From CAUYUA01 sp963575675 (GTDB taxonomy: Bacteria > Pseudomonadota > Alphaproteobacteria > Azospirillales > Azospirillaceae), in the NCBI GenBank assembly GCA_963575675.1, contig CAUYUA010000224.1:1-30430 (forward strand): a DNA stretch of 30,430 bases, in the 5' to 3' direction. The notes beneath the pieces were generated by a model, which was not told the origin of the DNA, did no database searches, and was given only the letters and a program-made list of their open reading frames with translations. Positions 24,165 through 30,430 of this stretch are shown here, piece by piece. Within the stretch, counting starts at the first letter, position 1. Every line of letters begins with the position of its first letter. The position numbers and the translations under genes were made by a program.

Positions 24165-26219
24165 TTACCCCATAAGAAACACAAACAAAGTGATCGCCAT
24201 GGCCACAAGACTGATGGAGGAGGAGACGAGGGCGGCAGTTTGGTGACCGTCGTTGACCAATAATTTCCGGCTGCTCTCGGTGGAGCCTCTTAAATGTTTG
24301 ATTTCATGATCAGCGGCTTTATATTCTCGTTGAGCCTTGTTGTATCCGGTTTTGTCTTGGCGCATGGCCTCCGGATCATCGACGACGCGGGCCAGTTGGT
24401 AGAGTTTGCCTTCGCGCGCGACGGACTCGGCTTCTTTGCGCAGTTTTTGTTGTAAGGGGCGGTTGTGGAAGCGTGATATGCCGGGGTCGAGCAGCGTAAT
24501 CAACCAGCCAGCCAAAGCGGGAACGGAATCCGGCCCGTGTTTGCGCTGGGTTTCGCTGAAGATTGAAAGCATGGCGATGGCTTTTCTTTGAGGATCGCCT
24601 CCCGGAGTGATGTGCGCTAGGAACACTTCGTCAAATCGCCTTCCGCGTGCGGCCAAGAAGGCTGCGATGTGTCGATCTATGGGTTCGCGGGGTCTGTCGG
24701 GGCGGCGGGCCACGACGTCCAGGGCGAGAATCACCTCTTGGGGGTTGAGCGCAAAATAAAAGGAGATGATTGGGCTGAGGCAAGGGATGCCGGGATTAAG
24801 TTCATAAAGAACGCGCTCAATGCCGAAGCCGGGGGAGAGGATTTCCAGGTGAGAGCGCAGCACATCGAATTGGTGGACCAGGGGGACGAATTCGGCTTTG
24901 AAGTCGTACTGCACGTTCACCCAGAACATCGGCAATTGCGCCGAGATGATTTCGCCGATTGATTGGACGCCATCGTTATGGGAAACGGCTTCGGCGAGAA
25001 TCGTGCCGATGCCGTCGATCATGGTGGATTTGCCTTTGTAGCGAAGCGGCGCGGGCGGATCGAGCGCCATGCACACGCGCGCGACGAGGCGGTCGCCGAT
25101 GCTGGAGGCTTTTCCGGCGGCGGAGGCGCTTTCAATGGCGGACTTGACGGCGTCGGCGCGGGCGTCGTCGCTGAGGCTGCGCCGCAGCCATTTATCGATT
25201 TCTCCGCTTTCGATCGAGAGGGTTGCGGCGTTGCGGTCGCGGGCGAAGGCTCGCGCCAGAGTTCGGCAATGAACGTATTCTTTGCCGATGAACATATAAG
25301 GGCGCACCGAGCGTTTGGGCACTTGAGGTTGTTTGGGGCTTAAACGGCGTCCGTTCAACCACAGGTCGAGGTCGTTGGTGGTCCAGCGTTGCTTCGGGTC
25401 GTCGATCAGGAGGCCGCGCAAAGGCTCGGTAATCACCACAGGCAAACGCATTTGTCCGACCAAGGCCGGGTATGTGCCGCGATCGATCTTGGCCTGAAGC
25501 GTTTGGTCGTCATCCATGCCGCGCGAGGGATCCATGCCCAGCAGCAAGGTGAGGATGGTGATTCCCAGAGCGTAAAGATCGTCGGCAATGGATCCCACGC
25601 CTTTGCCGGTGGGTTGCGCCATTCCGCGTTCTATGGTTTCGAACAGTATGGGCTGATTGAAACCGCAGGGCGTGGTCAGGCACTCTCCGAGCATCAAGCT
25701 GCCGATTGAAAGGTCTCGGAAGAACATGTTGGTGGGGCGGACGCCTCCGTGAACGATGCCGCGACTGCTGAGATCGCGCAGGGCGGCGACCACGGGTTCG
25801 ATCACCACGCGCATGATGATCTCTTCGGGCATGGGGTCGGTTTGCTCGTTCATCGAGTTCATCAACCGCCGACCGGCGGGTTTTTCGAAGATGAAGGCCA
25901 AGCGGCGAGTTTGATCGGCGGGCCAATTGATGACGCCGACGTCGAGCATGCGCATGACGGCGGTGTTTTCCACGCTGCGAAAGAGCGTGATGGTTTCCAT
26001 GCGCGCCATGACGCCGGAAAGGCAGACGATTGCAAACGGCTCATTGCGTCGTTCGCGAATCGCACGGGCGGCGAAGGCTGGGCCTGCGATCGAGTTGAAC
26101 TGCGGCAAGGGTTGATGGGCAAGCACTTCATATCGACCGCCGAGATCGATGATGGTCTTGTTGTCTGCCGCAGGTTCTTCGTTCTCACGAGTTGTGCGCG
26201 CTGGGGCTGGATTGGCCAT
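24165..26219 (-). CDS. Tail-anchored protein kinase-like protein, predicted pseudokinase
   Basis: A 684-residue protein. Residues about 25-295 have a protein-kinase fold: a helix aligned with alpha-C, hinge LAFIFEKPAG (107-116), a catalytic-loop analogue RGIVHGGVRPTNMFFR (153-168), and SIADDLYALGITILTLLLGM (210-229) matching subdomain IX. The catalytic residues are lost: HRDxKxxN reads HGGVRPTN (Asp to Gly), DFG reads LGE, the VAIK Lys is replaced in PFAIVC, and no glycine-rich loop is evident. The middle and C-terminal half is helical without a named domain; residues about 661-684 form a single C-terminal membrane helix. It may act as a membrane scaffold or allosteric regulator. The ribosome site is weak. 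It is followed by the small membrane protein gene. Confidence 0.82.
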   Translation of the reverse strand: MANPAPARTTRENEEPAADNKTIIDLGGRYEVLAHQPLPQFNSIAGPAFAARAIRERRNEPFAIVCLSGVMARMETITLFRSVENTAVMRMLDVGVINWPADQTRRLAFIFEKPAGRRLMNSMNEQTDPMPEEIIMRVVIEPVVAALRDLSSRGIVHGGVRPTNMFFRDLSIGSLMLGECLTTPCGFNQPILFETIERGMAQPTGKGVGSIADDLYALGITILTLLLGMDPSRGMDDDQTLQAKIDRGTYPALVGQMRLPVVITEPLRGLLIDDPKQRWTTNDLDLWLNGRRLSPKQPQVPKRSVRPYMFIGKEYVHCRTLARAFARDRNAATLSIESGEIDKWLRRSLSDDARADAVKSAIESASAAGKASSIGDRLVARVCMALDPPAPLRYKGKSTMIDGIGTILAEAVSHNDGVQSIGEIISAQLPMFWVNVQYDFKAEFVPLVHQFDVLRSHLEILSPGFGIERVLYELNPGIPCLSPIISFYFALNPQEVILALDVVARRPDRPREPIDRHIAAFLAARGRRFDEVFLAHITPGGDPQRKAIAMLSIFSETQRKHGPDSVPALAGWLITLLDPGISRFHNRPLQQKLRKEAESVAREGKLYQLARVVDDPEAMRQDKTGYNKAQREYKAADHEIKHLRGSTESSRKLLVNDGHQTAALVSSSISLVAMAITLFVFLMG

Positions 26220-26646
26220 CGGGATCGTTCACCGTCAGCAGTATGAACTTGATATTTGTTATGAATCTTGTGGCGGCATAAAAAATGTGCAATTTATGGC
26301 CGGCGATCGGTCGGCGAAGCAGTGTGCATCAACAGGCTGTTCCGGAGCAATCCCCAATTGCCTGATAATATTGGGGAGATGTTATTGGGAGCGTTTGGCG
26401 AAGTTCAGGGAGTGAATAACGTGTGGATGTTTGCGGGACGAGTTTTTCTGTTATACTCTGTTTGATCAAAAACTCGAAAAGAACTTGGGGGGGCATCAGA
26501 TTGAAACAGTCCTCGCGCTTTCGGTTGTTATAGTCTTCAGGTCGTGATTCTCAAATGCTTCTCGATCTCCGGCGGGTTCAGGGCAGAGCCCTGACCTTTG
26601 CGTCTTTTCTCGGTTTTTCGAGTGAATGGGGGATGTCGTCTTAGGT
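26220..26646. other. Intergenic region carrying a dispersed repeat copy
   Basis: About 427 bases between the upstream end of the kinase-fold gene and the end of the ldtR-like gene. The right half is the dispersed repeat (26440-26604). The left half should contain the kinase-fold gene promoter on the - strand, not readable with confidence. Confidence 0.5.
26440..26604 (+). repeat. Dispersed two-hairpin repeat, second full copy
   Basis: Runs from TTATACTCTGTTTGATC, through GATTGAAACAGTCC and TTTCGGTTGTTATAG, to a perfect 7-bp hairpin TCAGGGC-AGA-GCCCTGA (26578-26594). The first 85 bases match 30297-30380 in the same order (ATACTCTGTT, GAATTGAAACGGTCC, TTCGGTTGTTACAA). The first hairpin of the family is decayed in this copy. 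Confidence 0.8.
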
Positions 26647-27180
26647 CTATCCCAAGTCTTTTCCGCCTGTTTGGATAAAGTCCGACCACCGTCTTTCCAA
26701 TCGGCGCAGTGTGCGGAACGTGGTTTCAAAGTCCTGGACGTCTCCGTGCGTGTCAATCAAAGATCGAGCGTGTTCTTCTTCTATGGTGGAAAGCTCTTGG
26801 CAAAGATGGCGTCCTTTGTCCGATAAGGTCAAGTGCGCTGCGCGTTTGTCGCGTTGGGACGCGGCGCGCATCACATACCCCGCTTCGACCAATTGCTTCA
26901 GGTTGTAAGAGGCGTTCGAACCCAAATAATACCCGCGTTCGATGAGGTCGCGCACTGTCAGTTCTTCGCCCTGGATGTTGAGCAGCATCAAAACTTGGAC
27001 CGGGCTGACGTCGTGGATGCGTCGGCGGGTCAGCTCGATGCGGACGACGTCGAGAAAGCGTCGGTGCATTCGTTCGATGACTCGCGCGATGTCGTGATAA
27101 AGCCGGATTCCAGAATCGCTTTCCGGTTTTATGGAAGTGGACGTCGGACTGTCGAGAGTTTCGGGAGCGGGAACGGTCAT
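26647..27180 (-). CDS. LdtR-like winged-helix regulator (MarR family)
   Basis: A 177-residue regulator. After a variable N-terminus comes a well conserved core: HDIARVIERMHRRFLDVVRI, HDVSPVQVLMLLNIQGEELT, VRDLIERGYYLGSNASYNLK, QLVEAGYVMRAASQRDKRAA. This closely resembles the alphaproteobacterial LdtR/PetP group; LdtR of Liberibacter controls an L,D-transpeptidase and stress tolerance. A cell-wall or stress role is thus a guess by family; no transpeptidase gene is in view. The opposite-strand tadD-like gene starts 415 bases away, so it may share a control region with it. There is no obvious ribosome site before the ATG. Confidence 0.85.
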   Translation of the reverse strand: MTVPAPETLDSPTSTSIKPESDSGIRLYHDIARVIERMHRRFLDVVRIELTRRRIHDVSPVQVLMLLNIQGEELTVRDLIERGYYLGSNASYNLKQLVEAGYVMRAASQRDKRAAHLTLSDKGRHLCQELSTIEEEHARSLIDTHGDVQDFETTFRTLRRLERRWSDFIQTGGKDLG

Positions 27181-27595
27181 GGGCGGTGCATAAATGATCT
27201 GGGGGGCGTTGTTGGGAGAATCTCGGATGGTGTTGAAGAACGGAGTGAACTATGTGTTAAAGAAAAAAATAAGCGCAAGACATATTTCGTGATGCATCAT
27301 TTCTGGCTCGTCGGGCATGGTTCATAACAAAAAAACCACTCTCCGCGACCGGAGACATGGGCGCGATTTGAGCGGAAATCAGATGGCAGAGTACGGATTT
27401 CAGCGATCAAGATCAATCGTCGCTTTTGTTTTTGGGGAAGATCGGGGCTTGTTTTCGGCGTTTATCCTGTGATTTGATCATGGGGTGTTTTACGGAGGCT
27501 CTTGAAGTTCCTTGAGAACGCTCGATATCGATGCGCCGAATGACTGACGTATGGCTTTCGACTTTTTTTGCGGCTTTTTTATAAGAGGTTCGGTG
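27181..27595. other. Divergent intergenic region, ldtR-like / tadD-like
   Basis: About 415 bases, AT-rich in the first third. No gene, repeat or clear promoter recognised; a + frame extending from 26833 into this region is a shadow of the regulator gene. Confidence 0.4.
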
Positions 27596-28417
27596 ATGTT
27601 GCGTTCTGCCTTTCGGCGTTTCTTTCCGAGTGGTTGTGCGGGGATGGTTGGGCTGGCGACGGTCGGGTTGATGTTGGTCGGGTGCGTTGGCGGCGGAAGC
27701 GGAAGAGGAGAGGAGAATGTTGGGCGGCGTTCTGCGGCGGTTGAGGAATTCGATGGGGATTCTTATGCGGCGATGATGCGCGTGGCGGGCGTTGCGCGAC
27801 GGCGAGAAGATTATGCGTCGGCGGCGGTTCTATATGATCGGGCGCGGCGTTTGGAGACGCGAAATCCGGAGGCCGGGTTGGCTCTGGGGGATATGTTGTG
27901 GACGTTGGGGCGGTATCGGTCGGCGGTTGAAGCGTATCGAGGAGCGTTGGCGATTGATTCTCAGCGGGTTGAAGGATTGTGTGGGTTGGGGCGGTCTTTG
28001 ATTGCTTTGGAGCAGGCGGATTCGGCTGTGTCGGCGTATCGGACGGCGTTGGAGCGAAATCCGGAGAGTCGGTGTGCGTTGAACGGCTTGGGGGTGGCGG
28101 AGGATTTGGTTGGACGTCATGAAGAGGCGCAGAAATGGTATCGAACAACTTTGGCGTTGGCTCCGGATGATGTGACGGCGCAGGGGAACTTGGGGTACTC
28201 TCTGATTCTGTCGGGGCGGTATGAAGAGGCGATTATGGCGTTGGAGGCGGCGTCGGGGCGTCCCGGAGCGATAGCGCGGGATCGGCAGAATTTGGCTTTG
28301 GCGTATGGATTGTCGGGGCGGGAGGCTGACGCGCGGCGTGTGGCGCGATTGGATTTGGAGGACGTTGTGGTTGAGGAGAATTTGGCGTTCTATCGGCAAG
28401 CGAAAAGAGAACGATGA
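27596..28417 (+). CDS. tadD: TPR lipoprotein, TadD-like
   Basis: A 273-residue exported lipoprotein. The signal peptide ends in the lipobox LVGC with Cys30 as the lipidated residue. A Gly-rich spacer follows, then about five tetratricopeptide repeats (about 55-235), for example YASAAVLYDRARRLETRNPE, YRSAVEAYRGALAIDSQRVE and HEEAQKWYRTTLALAPDDVT. The C-terminus (RQNLALAYGLSGREADARRV) matches the TadD style of Flp pilus assembly proteins, which help secretin assembly. No other tad/cpa genes are nearby, so PilF-like or generic TPR lipoprotein are alternatives. The start at 27596 has AGAGG seven bases upstream; an upstream frame from 27551 is unlikely. Convergent with the chemoreceptor gene 25 bases away. 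Confidence 0.82.
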   Translation: MLRSAFRRFFPSGCAGMVGLATVGLMLVGCVGGGSGRGEENVGRRSAAVEEFDGDSYAAMMRVAGVARRREDYASAAVLYDRARRLETRNPEAGLALGDMLWTLGRYRSAVEAYRGALAIDSQRVEGLCGLGRSLIALEQADSAVSAYRTALERNPESRCALNGLGVAEDLVGRHEEAQKWYRTTLALAPDDVTAQGNLGYSLILSGRYEEAIMALEAASGRPGAIARDRQNLALAYGLSGREADARRVARLDLEDVVVEENLAFYRQAKRER

Positions 28418-28442
28418 AAACCTCACAAAAATTTGAGAATTT

Positions 28443-29864
28443 TTATTTTAAGAGTTCGTCGTAAATTTTTCCCAGGTATTCGAAGACTTCTTCGGAAGCG
28501 TGGTTCATGCGTTCGGCATTGGAGAGCGCGCATTGGAAATCACCGTTCTCGTACATTCGCAGCGCTTCAATTGCAAAAGCGTGGACCTGTTTATGGGGAG
28601 TCTTAAGGTCTTGGAAAGCGTGCAGGGCGAGGATGCGGGAGTCAGAGACGGAATCATACCATTTTCCGAAACGGCAATTGTGATGGTCGGGCAGATCATT
28701 GGAGTGACTTTTTCCTCGGCCCGCCAAGACATCGGTGATGCGTTTGCGGAACGAGGCGTGGTCCGAACGCGCAATCAGCACCATGGTGCGCGGATCCATG
28801 GTTTGGGAGACTGTGGTTTGCGTGCATTGTTGTAAAAGAGGTTGGAGCACGCCGCCGGCCTTGTCGATGGTTCCGGCCAAGAAATCTATCGTTTCCAACG
28901 AACGTTGCGACATATCCGCCAATATTCCCACGCCATGCGTCACTTCGCTGGTGGCGGCGATTTGCTCTTGGATGATTGAGGCCACCTCGGTCATTTGGCG
29001 GGTGACTTCCGAAACATCGTCGCTGATTGGAGAGATTGCGTCACCGGCGCGTTGGATTTCCAGCGTGCTGTTTTGCACGCGCGACGCGCTGGTTTCCATG
29101 GCCGACAAGATGTTTTTGACGCCGTCCTGTAAAAAGGCCACGCGCTGGCGGATGTCTTCAGTGGCGCGTCCGGTTTGATTGGCCAGAGCCTTCACTTCGT
29201 GCGCAACCACAGCGAAGCCTTTTCCTGCGTCGCCGGCGCGAGCGGCCTCGATGGTGGCGTTCAACGCCAGCAGATTGGTTTGCGAGGCGATGGCTTCGAT
29301 GGTTCTTAGGATGTCGGCGATTTGGTTCGAGGCTTCGTTCAGCCGGTTGATGCGGTTCGAGAGTTCTTGCACGGCGTCGGCCACGCTGGATATATGGGTC
29401 ACGGCTTCGCGCACGGCGTCAACGCCGGTGGAGACGCGGTCTTTAACCAAATGCGCCTGTTGGGTGACGCCTTCGGCGGTGCGTCCGATTTCGTTGATCG
29501 AGGTTTCCATTTCATGCGCGGCCACGGCCATGGCGTGGGCGCGTTCGCCCAGATTGCGCATGTCGTTCAGCATGGTCGCCACAGCGAATGTGGGTTGAGT
29601 TTGGTTAACCCAGATTTGTACGGTTTGATGAAGGATGTGTTCGTTTCGTTGATTTATATGGCGCGCCAGTGGTGCGAGAAGCCGACAAGCCGTGTTTTCG
29701 CTGGAGAGAACTTCATTTGTTTTTCCTGAAATCATAAGATTTATAACTGTGCGAATATCCTCTTCCGTAGGCGTTTGGGATGCATCGGGCGATGTCACGT
29801 TTTGTAAAGGAACGGGTGCTCTGAAGCGGTTTAATAAGGACATGACGCGCCCTCTTACGGACAT
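28443..29864 (-). CDS. Soluble chemoreceptor with C-terminal CZB zinc domain
   Basis: A 473-residue chemoreceptor with no membrane helix, so cytoplasmic. The signalling domain (about 90-340) includes the hairpin tip IASQTNLLALNATIEAARAG followed by DAGKGFAVVAHEVKALANQT. The C-terminal domain (about 365-470) is a chemoreceptor zinc-binding domain: DHASFRKRI supplies the first His, HHNCRFGKWYD the Cys motif, and HKQVHAFA plus later His the other ligands. CZB domains bind zinc through three His and one Cys and report zinc, hypochlorite or energy-taxis cues. The N-terminal 80 residues are a short helical leader without a recognisable sensor domain. The start at 29864 has AGGAG eight bases upstream; Met8 also has a good site. 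Confidence 0.9.
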   Translation of the reverse strand: MSVRGRVMSLLNRFRAPVPLQNVTSPDASQTPTEEDIRTVINLMISGKTNEVLSSENTACRLLAPLARHINQRNEHILHQTVQIWVNQTQPTFAVATMLNDMRNLGERAHAMAVAAHEMETSINEIGRTAEGVTQQAHLVKDRVSTGVDAVREAVTHISSVADAVQELSNRINRLNEASNQIADILRTIEAIASQTNLLALNATIEAARAGDAGKGFAVVAHEVKALANQTGRATEDIRQRVAFLQDGVKNILSAMETSASRVQNSTLEIQRAGDAISPISDDVSEVTRQMTEVASIIQEQIAATSEVTHGVGILADMSQRSLETIDFLAGTIDKAGGVLQPLLQQCTQTTVSQTMDPRTMVLIARSDHASFRKRITDVLAGRGKSHSNDLPDHHNCRFGKWYDSVSDSRILALHAFQDLKTPHKQVHAFAIEALRMYENGDFQCALSNAERMNHASEEVFEYLGKIYDELLK

Positions 29865-30430
29865 GATGTGCTCTCCTGAAGATAAGAAACGAATGAAAAA
29901 TATATTTTCTTCTATTAAATTTCAATTAAAAACTATCTTTTTTTATTATCGGTGTTTTGTGTACTCAAGGAGTATAAGTCGATTCTTTGTAATGATGTAG
30001 CGTTTGATCTCTATTTTATTGCTCTATTTTATTTTTTTGCTTAAAGAAAACAAGATTTATTAGGTGTGTGTCGATATATCGCATTGGGTGTTTTCTGACC
30101 GTTTCTGGAGTGTTGTCATGTTTGCGTCTTTTGTGTTTTTTCATGAAGTGTGGGACTGGCGTGTCTTGTCGGTTTTTGCATGAAAACCAATTTAGAATTT
30201 TATGTAGGGCATTTTTGTGATCATTAATGCAATGGTTCGCAACGGCGTAGTTTGGGTCAAGAATCGCGCTGTCGCGTGAATTTTATAAGAAATTCAAGAT
30301 ATACTCTGTTCGGTTGAGAATCCGAGAATCATGCGGTTTTCCCGAATTGAAACGGTCCACTCTCATTCGGTTGTTACAAACTCCAAGTCATGGTTTCCAA
30401 AGGCCTCCCGGCCTTTGGCGGGTCGAGGGC
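29865..30430. other. AT-rich intergenic region to the window end
   Basis: About 565 bases. Strongly AT-rich from 29880 to 30250, probably holding the chemoreceptor promoter. No gene recognised; an open frame continuing to 30000 is not convincing. Ends in a dispersed repeat copy cut by the window edge. Confidence 0.5.
30297..30430 (+). repeat. Dispersed two-hairpin repeat, third full copy (cut by edge)
   Basis: Includes ATATACTCTGTTCGG, GAATTGAAACGGTCC, TTCGGTTGTTACAAACTCC and a perfect 9-bp hairpin CCAAAGGCC-TCCC-GGCCTTTGG (30397-30418), then GCGGGTCGAGGGC at the edge, where the second hairpin of the family should begin. Confidence 0.85.

Noticed and set aside
26833..27327. 164-residue + strand frame
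   Set aside because: It is a shadow of the ldtR-like gene on the opposite strand.
1..30430. tRNA, rRNA, transposase or prophage genes
   Set aside because: None were recognised on either strand; the dispersed repeats carry no transposase and are too short for insertion sequences.

Overview
The window looks like a chromosomal segment of an alphaproteobacterium, probably a motile member of or near the Rhodospirillales. This rests on gene content only: a COQ9-family protein, a ChvI-like regulator, an LdtR-type MarR protein, a two-domain cold-shock protein, two chemoreceptors and a TadD-like lipoprotein. No rRNA or tRNA gene was recognised, so the placement is tentative. The + strand is visibly richer in G than in C over most of the window, even across genes on the - strand, which suggests it is the leading strand.

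Region 1 (about 280-8344, + strand) is a six-gene operon resembling hyfBCEFGI. It encodes a membrane complex of the complex I / group 4 hydrogenase superfamily. The large subunit has Ser in place of both Cys of the first nickel-binding motif and lacks the CxxC of the second, so it fits the hydrogenase-related 'Ehr' type rather than a true hydrogenase. No ferredoxin-like electron-input subunit, formate dehydrogenase or hydrogenase maturation gene is present. A 17-bp minisatellite with 13 uninterrupted copies lies between the hyfC-like and hyfE-like genes.

Region 2 (8345-12849) holds a STAS-domain protein just upstream of a transmembrane chemoreceptor, with a 14-bp perfect palindrome in the leader. 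Next come a dispersed repeat, a small helical protein whose start region lies in a perfect 139-bp tandem duplication, and a ChvI/OmpR-type response regulator without a kinase beside it.

Region 3 (13000-21380) is ordinary chromosome: a HugZ-like protein, PseG-like sugar nucleotide hydrolase, MarR regulator, thermonuclease-like secreted protein, COQ9, dual cold-shock protein, the ribosome-assembly GTPase EngB, and a LuxO/NtrC-type sigma-54 activator preceded by short tandem duplications.

Region 4 (21778-26219, - strand) carries three poorly characterised genes: a Pro/Ala/Ser/Thr-rich protein with a short conserved core, a two- or three-helix membrane protein, and a tail-anchored protein-kinase-fold protein lacking the usual catalytic residues (predicted pseudokinase).

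Region 5 (26647-29864) holds an LdtR-like regulator, a TadD-like TPR lipoprotein and a soluble chemoreceptor with a C-terminal zinc-binding CZB domain. The window ends inside a further copy of the dispersed repeat.

Two repeat families run through the intergenic DNA. One is an element of about 100-150 bp carrying two hairpins (near 4254, 11384, 26440 and 30297). The other is a set of stem-loops with a shared core around GACTGYGTT (12089, 13852, 21694, with weaker relatives). All function calls come from reading translated sequence; no database search was run.
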